Source: Tubiluchus corallicola | Taxonomy: Eukaryota > Priapulida > Priapulimorpha > Priapulimorphida > Tubiluchidae | Direction of reading: 5' to 3' | Length of the DNA: 60,000 nucleotides | NCBI GenBank assembly: GCA_030141605.1 | Contig: JAQGDQ010000182.1 | Location: 176,001 to 236,000, forward strand | In this document: positions 10,546 to 60,000 of the stretch, in pieces | How the letters are laid out: each line of letters opens with the position of its first letter | Position numbering within the stretch: the first letter of the stretch is position 1 | Notes under the pieces: generated by a model | What the model saw: only the letters and a program-made list of their open reading frames with translations | Database searches by the model: none | What the model was told of the DNA's origin: nothing | Program-made: the position numbers and the translations under genes

Positions 10546-12600
10546 GTAACATGATTTACTTCCTTATTTATTGGCATTAAATCAATAATCTGTAAACTCG
10601 AAAAACTTGTGTGTCTGCTTTGTAACCTGGGCTATTTTGTGATATTTTTGCTTGTCCACTGCTCTGTAATTCGGTATCTTACTCTTCTTCCATCTGTACA
10701 TAATGAGTTCTGCAAAATCACCCCCACTAAAACAACTAAATAGCATATAAAACACAATTGTGAACATGAAACTTTCATTTTTTTGAATACAGCTCTTAAA
10801 AATTCATGACGCTCACTAATTGGAACTCGTCAAATGTTTACACTGTACCACACACGTCTTCGAGCGTTACATCATCCATTTTCAGAAATTCATCAATACT
10901 CCATAGAAGCCGCTTCTTTATTTCAATACCACATCGATTTTGTAGCAGCACATTTGAAGGCATAATGATGTATCAGTTTCTTTAGACTTTAGCATCTAGT
11001 AAATGTATTTGCACTAATATGAATGTCAAGCTTACTAAATCACTTCCTCTAAAATTTACTAGTAAATAACTAGGTAATCTCTGTTTTCTTACCTCATACT
11101 GTCTGCTGTAGTAGGCTAATTAACCACTGGATTATTTATTAATAGTTCTTTACATTGTTTTTGCAGGCTATACAGTAATATCAAATGTCTATAAATTTTG
11201 TAATATTTCATGTATTGTTATTATAGGGCAATATAATATTACAAAAAAGATAAATATTCATGGTAACATGACCTATGGTTTGTTTTTTATTAATGCCACC
11301 ATTTATTTATTATGTCGGTCGTTTTTATACCATGTTTTTAATATAATAATATTTATATCATGTAAATGTTATTGAGTTCTAACAATTTTAAGCGAAATAA
11401 CACGTTTAGTGCGCAACAGCCTAGCAGTAATCTTAATAAGTCGCTAAATTACTCGTATGTGTCCAGGGCCGTGTTAAGCGAGATGTACGCAGGGCAAAGC
11501 CAATACTGGACTAGTACTACTGCTTTCAAATTAAGTACTTTTGTGTAAACAGCGGTGAACTATATGATTTATGCTCGGGTCTATAGCTAGTACAAGTAAC
11601 AGGACAGAATAAAAAATGGAAAGTACAAGGATTTGTCAAACTAGTAAAATCCTGACAAGCAATTTTATTCAAAATATGTGTAAAACAATAAAGTATTGTA
11701 ATAGGAGGCAACATATACAATACTGAATAGGCCTATATTTATAAGTTATTCTATACAGGACTTCAGTTTACTAGGGAAAGTAGGCCCATACAATCCAGCC
11801 CACCTGCTCTATCTCTGTTCTGACATGTATTATCTGTGCACGAAAAACTAAAATGGCATTGAATTTTGTTATTTCACGCAAATTTAATGCAGAGCAGTTT
11901 CTTCACTACACTGTTGTTGGTGGTGGTGATGGTAGTGATGTCATTTTCATCATATTCATTGTTGTCATCAGCATTTTCATTTTTGTCTGGTGGGGTGTCG
12001 TGTGACATGATGTAAGTTGTTGTTGTGGCATGGTGTGGACTGTGGAGGTCGTGGTGTAGTGTGGCATGGTGCGATGCAGTGTGGCATGGTGGTCGTGGTG
12101 TAGTGTGACATGGTGTGGTGCAGTGTGGCAATGTGTTCGACAGCTCATGCGTGAGCACAGCAGTAAATTTGAAATTTGAATTTTTATCTTAAAACTTGCT
12201 TGGTTTTAATACAGCACACTTACACTACAGCACACTTACAATATCTGACAGTACCACTGTACTTCAATTTTTGCTTTCGCAAACACGTGCAACACTCTCG
12301 TGGAATGTTTTTGCTGTTGATAATTATATTCATTAGTAACGTCATCAATAATAGGGTTTGCCCAAATCTACCCAGAATGGAGATCTAGCATGAAAAACGA
12401 AAATATGTACACCAAAATTATTTCAACGTAATTATTAATTTAATATCAATAATTATTATTTCTACATAATAATACTTTACACATTTTAAAGCTCTGACAT
12501 CATGAGCTCTTATTATAACACTTTACACAAAAACATACTTATCAAATGTACTTTAAAAATCAGTAAATACATAATTGTACACATACAATACAAACACCCT
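10546..12600. other. Convergent intergenic spacer
   Basis: Sequence between the predicted 3' ends of the GLUT and ARHGAP39 genes. No exon is recognised. It is AT-rich and contains a GT/ATGG-rich minisatellite at about 11908-12140. Short open frames here show no family similarity. Confidence 0.4.
11908..12140 (+). repeat. Degenerate GTGTGGCATGGTG minisatellite
   Basis: A GGT/GAT-rich start passes into several imperfect copies of a GTGTGGCATGGTG-type unit, with interspersed GTCGTGGTGTA. The open frames here on the minus strand (His/Thr-rich) are by-products of the repeat. Confidence 0.7.
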
Positions 12601-12604
12601 CTGC

Positions 12605-14957
12605 AGTCATGCATAAATGAATATTTTATTGTCTACTCTTGGTTCTAATCCAGCAAAAATTGTCCAGGTAAAAACTTAAGTAACGCCATTCACATTAAAA
12701 TAGGTAAGCACTTTAAACCAGTTAATTTAAATTATTTTAATGTAAAAAATGCCCCGGTGTAAACATTATAAACAAATCACTAAAAATGTCTTGCAAGTAA
12801 AAAAAACATGAAAAGCAAGCTGAAAACATATTAGTCTTCTAATCAAAATGCAGCTTGTTAGAAATGCCATACCCACCATGAGAAAATAAACAAAAAATAG
12901 AAAATAAATGCGTTGGTATTTAATAATAAAACTCAAGAATCATTTGTCAAAAGATTCACACAAAAGAGATAAAAATAAATTCAACGAAATATCAAACTTT
13001 CTGCACATGACACACAGTTTTATACACAAACTACAGCTAACTAGTCAATAATAAATATAATATATATAGTATTAATACTGTACAGCTAAACAATTCCTTT
13101 ATAATGCTTTTAGATAAATGACAATAACTTTCAACACCACAAAGCAGTAAAATGCCAGGTACATTTGAATGAGTGTGAATCATAGATCATTACAAACTTT
13201 TATTCCTAGCAAAAATCCTTTGGTGTTTTATTTCCCTTTATACACATTTAAGCTTAAAAATGCAACACATGTCGCTCGTGAACATGAGACTGTAATATTT
13301 CGAGCGCTTTAGTTCACTTTTATTAAATCTAAATAACTGACACTAATTTTGCAACAATTAACAGCTAATTAGTCTCAATTCTATTGCAGCTTCCGAGAAA
13401 ACAGAAGCACCCGTTATGATTACTCTAACTTGTTAAATGTGAAAAGAAACTACAAATACAAAATGTAACTGAATTAATAATGGTGGTCGCTTTAGTACTG
13501 TACAAACAATACGTGGCATTAAAAGTGAGAAGCACTAATAAAAAAGTTTACAATGCTAAAAAATATTTATACATTGTTTACAAAGATAAACAAACGAGCA
13601 CCACAAGAAGACCTGACGAACAATGCAAAGTTCTAGATCAAAATGCGTAGTGAAAAAACTATCATATTTGGAAGCAAAATGGAGAAGCTCACATGCCAGA
13701 AAATTTGCTGCCACTTTCAGTTCCTTTATTTTTTCAAATAAAAAGTTTACACACGATTTAAAAGAAACTGGAAAATATTATTTGGTAAGCAGCTATTTTT
13801 ACAGCTTTGTAGAACTAGTGACATTAGAAATTTACAAAACTAATAGAGCTTTACAACAGTGGTCATTCTTGAAACAGACATTATTATTAATTATGTCTCT
13901 TCCAGATACAAAACTTCAACTCCAACACACCAATTTTTTTAAATGGTTGATTTTAAAATAAATAAAAATGTAATGACTATTTAACAACTCAGTTTCAGAA
14001 TGACAATTCACATGTTTAGCAGCAGAAATGTGGGCAAATGTAAACGCCACCCTCTTAAAAGCAAGACTAAAAAATATCGCAGACAGATAGACTGCATTAA
14101 GAGAGTTTTCAAAAAACCTTTATCAATGAACTTTTGCATTTAGGCCATTTATAGTTAGTGGTATTTGTGCATTTGGAAAAACTCTCTGCATACAAATATA
14201 TTCAATAACAGTCAAAATTCATTATAACGCTCCCCCCTTATGGTAGTATAAAGAAGTTTGACTGTATTTACATTAGTTAAAATTAACCCTGCATAGCGCA
14301 TTTAGATTCTTACACACTTTAAAACCATTGCAATCAACCATGTTAACAAAGCAAATAAAACAATTTTGATTTTTCACCCTGTTTAAAATTATAAATAGCA
14401 TGAAGCAGCTGTTACTATCGTAATGCTTAAATCCATAATGTGCATATGTATGTCCTCAATTCTAGTGTTAACAACCATGTCTCCTCAAATCTTTGAGGCA
14501 ACCTTCTTCACAAAGAGAAATAGCTTTTAATAATAAAGCAATGAAACCACTGTTTCGGCGACTGTGTTAAATTAAAACAACTTTCGATAACAAGCAGTCA
14601 AATAAAAATTGATAGATAATATGGTTGACAGTATTTTGCAATTACACACTCAACTTTTAGAAATCGCACTCTATATGTGGCAAGTGGTGATAATTCCTGT
14701 TACACAATGAGATTGAAATCAACACAAAATCTCAAGACTGACTTCCAATTCGATTTAAAAACTGAGTAATTTTGTTTGCACTTAAGGAGCAAAGAAAAGC
14801 AGAATCAACAGTTTTGTAAACAAAGTTAGTGCTTCACAGATGGCTCGCAATAGTTAAACCTATAAAATAAATGCCACCTGATTCAGGTAAACAAACAGAT
14901 AGGATGACAATAAATTAGATAACAATCACAAGAAAGGACTATACACCTCTTTGCATC
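12605..14957 (-). other. ARHGAP39: ARHGAP39 3' UTR (probable)
   Basis: Long AT-rich non-coding stretch following the stop codon at 14958. It includes a Pumilio-type element TGTAAATA on the minus strand near 14264-14271. The extent is inferred from the poly(A) signal at 12625-12630. Confidence 0.5.
12625..12630 (-). terminator. ARHGAP39: Probable poly(A) signal of ARHGAP39
   Basis: AATAAA on the minus strand, followed about 30-50 bases downstream by a GU-rich element (GGGTGTTTGTATTGTATGTG). This arrangement is typical of a cleavage/polyadenylation site. It would give a 3' UTR of about 2.35 kb. Alternative upstream hexamers exist (for example near 13215 and 13320). Confidence 0.5.
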
Positions 14958-50612
<35,655 letters not shown>

Positions 50613-53488
50613 CTAAACACACACATTAACTAAGACAAAAATAATGAAATGAGACGTGTCTAAGGGACACCATTACGTCACCTAGAACTTAGCTAGACAT
50701 CAGGAGGTAAAGTAGACCAATATGATTCAGAAAAGAAAAGAAAATGTATGCAGGTCTGCATGAAGCAGCTAGAAAAAGTAACAGTTATATCAAACTGCGA
50801 AGTGAAGTTTTCAGTTTACTGTCGGGTATACAAGCTCAAAGATTTCAGTTTTATATACGTCCAAGTAAATTTTAGTAGCCTCTTTATTAAAGGCTTTTTA
50901 TGGTACAAGTTATACAGTTTTTATAGAATACAATATTCTAACTACACAGCGATAAATTTTCTGTAAAAAAATTTTAATACACAGTGTTTAGATTTTATGT
51001 ATTTAATCTGATGCGACTTCTTCTTGCTGCATCGTAGCGCCATCTATCGGAAGCTGCGATGGTATTTTTCTCCAAGGACAAAATCTCGTAAGGCACAGAG
51101 ACACCAAGAGCTCTCGCGTTCGCACTGTATGAGTCCCATTTTTCGCACAATCGCACAAAATCAATAAACATAGTAAATTCACTAAAAGTTCGCAATTTTA
51201 AATAATTAATTGAATTTCATTCAGGAATGTCTTAATTTTGATCAAAAGGGCTAACAATGAGCGACTGGTCCAACAGACAAACCCTCGATTCTTACGTGCA
51301 ATATATATTACTTAGTTTCATAACTGTCTTCTACGACCTTAAAATTACGATCAAGTTTAGATTATCCAGGTAAATGCCTGCCTTGCATAGATACTTATTA
51401 ATTAATCTACGGCAAGCAACTAGCATGATTGGTTTGATCTAAAAATTCCTTTATAGTATATGTATAGACCACGTAATTCCTGGCAAATTTTTGAATCAAC
51501 TCGGCCTTTAAACAATGTCATTTCTGTTCAAGTAACCACGAAGAAACCGACAAATACTTCTGCCTATGCAGTTGCCGCTATACCTTTTCCATGCCAACAC
51601 TAGTACCAAAACCCACACACAGCCATCGCTATGTTCATTTTATATTCACAGAATTCCCAAGTACTTTATCAAAATGATATTGCTTTGGGGCACTACCATA
51701 CAACTTCCCAAATGAAACGTTTATAAATGCCGTATCCAAGGTTCCCAAAAACACATTAAGTCTATCCAGACTACATTTTATATTCCATGGAGTGAGCGTA
51801 AGGGAAAAACACAAAACCAGTCTGAGGAACAAATCACTATTATACACAGCAGGTTAAAGTCAACACGAAGGATTCAAGATTCTCAGCGATAGATCACCAA
51901 GGTCTCTAAATTAAATGTTCCTTTCAATAGTTTAATACATAGAGGTACATTAAAAACAGACGACGAAACAAGAAACAAAACGATGGGGGAAGCTGAAAGT
52001 TTACATCGTTGTTCAGATCTGAAAAAGATTTTTGGCACAAAAGACTTTCAATGAGGAAAAACCTTAAGTTGTCCAGATGATGGTAAACTGGATCAAAATA
52101 AAGAATTTGATTTCCGCTTATAAAGTTTCCAAAACAAACGGTTTTCTTTTCACTTTTGTTAATTGTGAACTTTGTTTGTTCCTGCCATGGTGCAGAGTTC
52201 TAGTAGCTGTTAAATAACTGTGTATGAATGAATGCAGTACTTTTGCTATTTATAGTGGTAGCTTGTAAAAAGAGACATACATTACACGTACATATTACAT
52301 TACATAGATACAAACTCATGGAATTAGTAAACACATTTGGAACTGTGTAAATGGCATACCATCAAAAGAATAACTCAATGCAGAATTATATGATTTGTAA
52401 AAGAAAAAAATCAACTAAACATCACATTCAGTTCTAAAAATTCTTCAAACCACTTATTAGTAAGTCGCATACACAGCCGTTTCTATGCTTTGGGCCAGTA
52501 TCAATGCAGCAAAAATGCGAAAATACTTTTTATTCAAGATGAAAATCATTGGGCTGGAATGAAAGTATTACACGTAGGAAGAATTTCGCCTTTCAACATC
52601 ACAGTTGCACAAATAAACCTTGACTTCAAGATTAACGTAAATATTTAATGAATTTGGAGCCACGCCACAAAATTACAGTTGAAATGTTTCACATTTTTGA
52701 TGCTGATATGATTAAAAAATACGTATAAAAACTGCGCGCGTTTGCATGATGTATTACGTATATAAAGTTAAGTCATATCAAAAACCTCCAGGCTTCACAA
52801 TTCTGTGATAACAAATTAATTAATAGTGCTCTGCATATAAGTTATTTCTTGACTACTTGAACGTGACCACAGGCGTTTTCTTTCTATGCCAAACTTGAAG
52901 AACGTGGCAAACGCATCAAACAATCTGCTTAACTAAATATAAATTCATTCAATTTCTCAGCGCGGTTATAAATCAATCGTGCTCTACCGAGAAACTTAAT
53001 TCACAACCCGAAATTTATTCGTGAAAAAAGTAAATGACAATTCGAATAGACAATAAAAGATTTTATTTCTAACAGTGAAATAGAAATATTTACAACGAGA
53101 AAAATAAAAATACATTCCACGTCTATAGTAGAAATGAGAGAAAACGATTTCCAAACGAGAAGCAAGATTTCGGGTTATTAATTGGCTACGTTATACAAAA
53201 TACTGGCAATTATACTCACATAAGGACTGGTGTAAATAATTAGGCAGATAATAAAGCAAATTCAACAATATGCATGTTTTCTTAGGTGCCATGCAACTTA
53301 GAAGGCCACGCTAGTAATACCAGAGTAAAACCGTAGAAAAATGTAGCATATATCAAACTGCGCCGAACATACCAAACGGACGGACACCTAAACGATCTAA
53401 ACCTCAAAAGCTTTACACCCGGTGCTGACTGAGATATCCACGGGCCCAAACTTCTAGCAGAAAGTGCTCTTGAGGAACAATTCTGCAG

Positions 53489-53552
53489 GCCCAAATATTT
53501 GGTGCATCAACAATTACCCCGCCCAAATATTTGGTGCATCAACAATCACCCA
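53489..53552. repeat. Two tandem copies of a 32-bp unit within a degenerate array
   Basis: GCCCAAATATTTGGTGCATC occurs at 53489 and 53521, each followed by AACAAT(T/C)ACCC. Degenerate relatives (CCAAATGC, CCAATATCTGG, AGTATTTGGTGCACCC, CCAAATGTCC) continue to about 53780. Confidence 0.85.
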
Positions 53553-56500
53553 ATGTCCGTGGCCGATATGACTGGGACCAGCTCCCAAATGCCTTCGGCC
53601 CAAATGCAACTGTAGGATCCAATATCTGGGTTACAATTTTTTAACAGCGAAGTATTTGGTGCACCCACATTTAAGGCTCAGAAAATAACCTAATATATGC
53701 GGCCAAAATGACAAACTTCTCCAGGATCCAAATGTCCACAGCATGACTTTAACTGGATTAAGTATGTGGATTCCGGGGCAAAAAAGTTCAAGGCCAATTA
53801 TCTAGAAGTCAAGGTAGATCATTAAGGTCTAGATGATTCCTGTCTATCCAAATGACATCTGACTGACGATTGTTTAATCCAGAAACTTCTCTTTCTAGGT
53901 GCACCATTTAATTGACGTACACAGGAAAAGCGGTGGCCGTAAAAGAAATCAATAGAAATCCATCGCACAGAAGAGAGTCGGCGTGCAGCGACGATTCCTG
54001 TTGATCGTCCTAATGAACAACAAATTGCCTGCTAAAGTCTTGTTACTGAACACTGCAGTGACCTACAGCTCATGTCAAATTTGCACAGAATAATGACAGA
54101 AAAGAGGAAGGCGGTTGTTAACACGGATGTCAGCGCAGACAAAACCCTTCCGTGAATTGCGACTGTACCAACATGATTGCGACTGAATGCTTTTCACACA
54201 GAAAATTAATGGTGATCTGTCAACATTTAAAGCACAGTACAAATTAAATGTTTAAATAAGCTAACCGCAACCATGAATGTGGCGGTTAGAACTCGCTCAG
54301 CTGCGTACTTGTCTGCAAACTGTCAAAATAAAACACAACTGAAAAATGAGACAATACCTCCTTTTCTAGACCAATAAGGTCCTTGGCTTGTTAACAATGA
54401 ATGAAAGCAACCTATCAATACTCTTTGCAGGTATTAAAATTTATTAAATAATTTTTTAAATGATTTATATATAAATATTTTTAAGTGTTTATTTAATTTT
54501 TTTAGAGAAAGTCGCAGATTTTCAGTTGACCCATGTTTTCGTGGTTTAAAAAATGTAATTAAAAAGCTCTTCTCAATGCTAACTCGGCTAAATGGCTACT
54601 AATTGCTATTCAGTAATACAGCACTACCGCTTCTAAAACTTGTTGATAGTTTTGTCGTTTTCGCCGTTTTTGTTATGAATTTCTGACAAATGAATACAAG
54701 TACTTTCTGTCTTACATTTTTGCTTTAGAATTCTGTAATTAACTTTATTAACAACTTGGCAGAAATTTGTGATGTTTGAGCTGAAATGAAATAACACAAA
54801 ATTACAGGCCGGATTTGCGCCCCTACAGAAATTGTTCCAATTTACTTGACTGGACATTCACACTCGCTATAAAATTATATAAAAAAGAAACGGTTCACAA
54901 AAGCACGTTGTTTCCACGATAACGGCACGTTATTTTACACTAACACATGAACTCGGCAAAAGTTGTCAAGTTCGCCCAGAAAAGAATTTCTCCACCTCAG
55001 TATGTGGTGGACAGCTTGGTTTAACACGCCTTACCAAAATATTTCCGTTAAGGAAATGTGTTTAACTAATGGCTCTTATTTAAACAACATTTACATACAG
55101 TGAGCAATGGACAATAAGAAATTTTTATACTCAAGCAGTACTTATTCGCCTGTTGGAGCGTGAGAGATTGAATTGGTGGGAAAGACTCAGCGAACCAGCA
55201 AAAAAATCACTTATGAAAGCTAAATGCCCTAAATTAAAGTAATTTTTAAATTGGAAGATTACAATTTCATAGAAAGCATAACCTAGTTATAATAGTCAGG
55301 AATTAGAAGCAAATGTGACATGAAGCATTTGACTGATCTAAAAAAATAATTTTCTTCTGGAAATAATCCTATTGCAATAGTTGTACAGCATATTCAATGA
55401 AAGCATTTCATTAATTTTAATAAAATGATCATAACATGGTTAGAGCTACACGTTACATAAAATGTTAAAGGATTTAAGAATACACATTTAATACTATAGA
55501 CTACATCCAACAGCATCTTATTACAATAATTTATAATACTGCAATACAGCTAATTTGTCAACATGGTTAAGTCTTTACTGAGCTAAGTTTTCAAAAGTTC
55601 TCGTATGGTTCACGTCAAATTAAAGTAAAAGACTGTCTTTTTTATTATTTATTACGCTTGTTTAATTGTTACGTAGACACTAATTGTACACTTTGTTTTT
55701 CGTGTATTGTATTTGTATTGTCTCTGTAACCAGTGGACTTTTGTATCTGTTTTACTATATGTCTAAAGGTTGTAAAATAAATATGTTTAAATTAAATTAA
55801 ACTAAATAAGATACAATTTTTGCGTTTTAAAAATTTATACACTTAATATATAAGGATGCTGTGATGTATCTGCTTATTCTTATTATATTATTTGACGTGA
55901 CGTATTAGTGAAGCTATAATACAAGATATGAACTATGAATTACTGTAAATTATTTAACGGATACTTATATTACTTAGCCTACAACACTCTTTTTCCTTAT
56001 CTACTGTGTTTGCAACTGTCAAGAGCATAACGTCATTATAATCATTTGAAAAATATGCCGTCAACGTTTACACTTAAACTTACAACGTTTACTGTATAAT
56101 TAACTCAACCAACCCACCCAGCAAAGCTATGCCAACAGTAAACGACACGAGAACATTACTAGTAATTAAAGGCGGTTACAATAACACAGATCACCGTAAT
56201 TACAATGCCTACGCAGTCAGAAGAATAAAATTCTTGCAGAGAAGCTATGTAAACATAGTGGAAGCGCTGAATGAGTTATTTATGCCAGGGGACTTCTATA
56301 ACCATCAAGGGACTTCTACGAATTTATGCCATTAATTCCTGTTTAACAACGTGTAGTAATTGGTAATTGAGGCACACAATCGTAATTTGTTACAAGACTA
56401 TAAATTTTCCCACAGGATTATAGTTGCAGTTTTATTATAAAATCAGTTCGAAAGCAGACCGATCAATAAACCGATCTGTATTGCTATTTTGCTTTGCAAT

Positions 56501-57181
56501 AAAGGATTAGCGATCAGGAAATTGCTACTCTGCTTTCCGATAGCGATCGATTGCTGAGCGCAAGAAATGAAAGTATTTTATAGCTCATATATCCAAATGA
56601 CTGTAAAGAACTACAACAATTCACTTTGAATTTTAATTTAGGTATATTCAAGAGTTGTTTTTTTCAACATGATCAGCTCGTTATTTTACAAATACATTGA
56701 TAAGCCGATCAAATCGGCTGGTCGGAAATGCATTAGCCGGCATGCAGCAACAAGTAACCTGAATACTGTCTCAACAAGCGCATTCGCTTTCTACACAAAT
56801 GAACAATTTGGATAAATCATATTGAGGAATAAGTGATTTCAAAACACAACAGATTAATACTACTTAACACTTCTTTTTAATTACAGGCACAATCAATGAC
56901 GAATAAATGAGGTGATTTTAGTGTCATTAAGCGCCCTCTTGACTATTGCTATTAGTCAGTGAGTAGCCACACAAGTCTATAGATCTGCACGCATAAATAT
57001 TATTCCTCTCAACGTTCTATCTGGGAAATACCAAATGGAAAGATCTATGTTTATAAATAGATATTAGCTTGGCGGTTTTGTCCCAGTTTTTGTCGAAGGC
57101 ACATGTCAGACAGCTGTCTTACTTTCCTCAAATGACATAAACCATCGCAAGTTAACAGCTTTGAAGTGAAAGAGAGGCGAA

Positions 57182-57183
<2 letters not shown>

Positions 57184-57265
<82 letters not shown>

Positions 57266-57298
57266 TGAGCAAGAAAGCAAGAGAGAGAGAGAGAGACA
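57184..57298 (+). repeat. (GA)n microsatellite
   Basis: About 39 near-perfect GA units to 57261, then an interrupted purine tract ending in a second GA run. The open frames on both strands here (Arg-Glu or Leu-Ser repeats) are artefacts. Confidence 0.98.
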
Positions 57299-60000
57299 GA
57301 AACTTTACAAAGAAATTTTATCTTCTCAGGCCTTCAAATTTACAAATGCATGTAAATGGAAATAAACATAAATGCTTAAAAAATATATTTAATCTATTTT
57401 TCCACCGGCTTCGAAGTCAGGCTAAATACTGTTGTGCACTGCGGGCAACTCTAAACGTTGTACTGACGCCACAGAGAAATATGATTTCTGAAACTGCATA
57501 AGCTACTGAAAGTCTTTTAATGAGCTGCCATCTGTGTAATAAAGTAATATGAATACTGCATGAATTCCATTTTACAACTTAGGTGGAAATGACGTATATC
57601 CTGGTTCAGATTGGAATCCTACAGCTTGGACTTCCTTCGCAGCCGGAAAAGGAAAATGCTTTTCAGTTGTAGGTTTCATCGAGAATCATCTGAGATGGTG
57701 CGGTTTTGAAGAGAATTCATATACAACCTCACTATCTGAGAAGCAACTGATAAGTTTTTATTGTGTAATAATACAAGGACCACAGATAATAAAATTTACT
57801 TGCTATATGAACAGCTAAATTATTTTAAAAATCAGGTTATTAATCAGGATGAACTGTGGGTGATTTTAAATAATTTACGTAGCAGAATAAAATGTAAAAC
57901 AAATGGAATAAAAAATAATGAAACATAATACGCTGTTTTGATTTCAAAAACTTTTAGTTGACAATTACTTTCTTCAATCAAATTTTAAAAAAGCATCCTA
58001 ATAATCAAAAATGTAACGGAAATATTTAAATTAAGAATAAATTATGCAGAATAAATTATCTGAATTAACTAAGTCAAGCATACCTTTGTGTACAGCAGTA
58101 CTCGATCCTAATTTTATTGACTGAGCAGGTCAATAAAATTGAACTCATGCATTAACACAATACAAGCGTTGACACTTGATTGACGTCATATGAACATAGT
58201 TAATGTTATTACGCACATTTAATCCAATAGATCACGCTAAAAGGTCTGATCCATTTTGCGCAAAAAAACCAAGTAATCAACCTAGAAGATTATAGCGAAT
58301 CAAACTAAACTCCTGGTTATCATCAATCACTTTTTACTTACTGTAGTTCTAGACGACGTCTAATCAGCTGGCATCTCAGCACCAATGAAGTTATTATTTA
58401 TATCTAGCAACACTGAAACACCCTTGACTTAGCCTCGCTCTGCCATCACTGTCACGAAATCATTAGCGTAAGTTTTCAACATAATTATGGCCCATTGTTA
58501 AGCAATGGTATAATAAAACACTTGTGCCACATCCAATATTGACAGAAACACCGATAATAAAGAATGATGATGTTATGCTACAAGCAGCTTCAGCCCGGTA
58601 TATGATAAACCCAAACTTTTATTTTTGGTTGCTTGAAATTAAATCGAAGTAAAAATTTCGCTGGATGCTACTGATTCAGTGGATTTATCAATCAAACCCA
58701 ACCAAGGGACCTAATACAACAGGGACCTTAAATTTTCAAGCAAACCTTCAATAACAGGTCAAATTAATCTATTCAACTCCAGTTTCTTTGGCCAAATTTT
58801 TTTATCTAATTAAGCCTTAGTTAATGATTAGCATTTTTTACACATTACTGCCTTAAGAACAATAAACATTAGATTTACATGGAGAAAGTTGTAGCCCTTC
58901 AGCGCAACTCCTTCCAACCAGACGTGCCATTACAAAACGAAGTTATCAATAAATCAACTCTTTCGAATCTAATGACCAGCAACCTGAAGACCTAAGTTCA
59001 ATTCTTGGAAAATGTACCACGAGTCTTTCTCTGTCAATCTACTGTTTCTGTAATAACATTTACTGCTTCTTGTTACATGTAATCGTAGATCGGTAGTGGT
59101 TTTCTGTACGAAATTATGTTATTTTGAATGTTAAGAATTGAAATGAATTACATTTTGTATCTTTGCTTACTATATGTATCCACCTGTGAGGAAATTATAG
59201 GCATATATAGAGCTTGTCCTAGATACAAAAATCAAGGGAAATCGCAAGATGCGGCCTCTGTTTAAAGCAGTCACAGTGCTACTATGTCCAGAGAAGTAAA
59301 CTCGTTTTATAAGAACAATAACAGGTAAACTACACGATTGCTTGTTTTGCTCCACAGTATTCAATAGCCATTTAGTTATACTAGGCACGTCTGCCAAGGA
59401 ATTGCGCTAATGCTCAGAGAACAGACTTTCAAAAGCAACTTTCCATTATCGAGACCTACTCCACAATAATTTGCTCCCGTTCTGAAGAGCTTCCTAAGCA
59501 TAACTCAAAAGCTTCCAGTCAAAGATGGACAGACTGATTGTGATAAGCTGATGGAAATACACTTGCAGTGTGCTGATGTATGTACTCTCTCTATTTAGCT
59601 AAAGTTTAATGACAGCAGAGATTTCTAGGTTTCATTGCATGACAATATACATCTGGTGGTATCATTAAACACATACCTAACCATACCTTAACTTGGAAAA
59701 AACAGTTTCAGTGAAGCGACTGAAAGGACGCCTGGTGTGTCTGGTGAATCGCCTACGCCATACGGCAATCGACAGCCACGTGATCACCGTACATGTTCAG
59801 TAATCATTGGCTTCCTAATGACCCAACAGATCGGGTGATGTGTAAGCACATGTCCATCTACCAGATCTACAGAGCTAAGCAAATGCAATAATTCCGTTCT
59901 ATTAACGTTAACCTGCTGCGAATTAACGCAAGTGCTGCTGGATGGAACACGCTCAGCGAAAATTCAATTCCTCTGCTCTGCGAATTGACTCGAATTTTTA

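Noticed and set aside
11874-12158. His/Thr/Pro-rich open frames on the minus strand
   Set aside because: They follow a degenerate GT-rich minisatellite and appear in two overlapping frames, as expected from repeats.
13623-13961. 112-codon plus-strand frame
   Set aside because: It is antisense to the ARHGAP39 3' UTR, AT-rich, with no recognisable motif or splice context.
50995-51195. 66-codon minus-strand frame in a CpG-richer island, tested as the WW1 exon of ARHGAP39
   Set aside because: It lacks the WW signature (W...YxN...WxxP), and its end does not supply the phase-2 donor needed to join the WW2 exon.
57051-57501. Arg-Glu and Leu-Ser repeat open frames on both strands
   Set aside because: They are by-products of the GA microsatellite.

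Overview
The window is AT-rich animal nuclear DNA: short exons with GT-AG (and one GC-AG) splice sites, introns from about 0.2 to 14.5 kb, microsatellites and degraded repeats. It holds parts of two convergent protein-coding genes that match known metazoan families. The divergence from the human proteins, the AT-rich non-coding DNA and the repeats suggest a non-vertebrate animal; I cannot name the clade.

Gene 1, plus strand, about 2.35-10.5 kb: the 3' three quarters of a class-I-like facilitative glucose transporter (GLUT/SLC2A family). Six exons join in frame to give 402 residues, matching human GLUT1 from about residue 91 to its C-terminus. The first exon(s), for TM1-2, must lie left of base 1. 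A possible poly(A) signal is at 10520.

Gene 2, minus strand, from beyond base 60000 to about 12.6 kb: an orthologue of ARHGAP39 (Vilse/CrossGAP). Eighteen exons join with perfect phase to 1199 residues: second WW domain, a long disordered linker spread over many small exons, MyTH4 domain, RhoGAP domain, stop at 14958. The exon for the first WW domain and the start codon is not visible and should lie to the right of the window. A likely poly(A) signal with a GU-rich downstream element is at 12630-12625.

The most unusual feature is inside the 14.5-kb intron between the WW exon and the next exon. A single open exon of about 3.1 kb (37043-40147, minus) starts with its own ATG and encodes 1035 acidic, Ser/Asn/Asp/Glu/Cys-rich residues with no domain I recognise. 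It ends in a consensus GTAAGT donor in phase 0, exactly compatible with the downstream ARHGAP39 exon. This predicts a second, internally initiated ARHGAP39 isoform of about 2188 residues in which both WW domains are replaced by a giant disordered N-terminus. Three CpG clusters at 40.5-40.8, 42.7-43.0 and 48.0-48.3 kb in the same intron are candidate promoters.

The rest is intronic or intergenic: a foldback (MITE-like) element, a tRNA-Arg-derived SINE head, several short tandem duplications (52, 66, 77 and 32 bp units) and long TAA and GA microsatellites. No exon was recognised from 50.6 to 60 kb.
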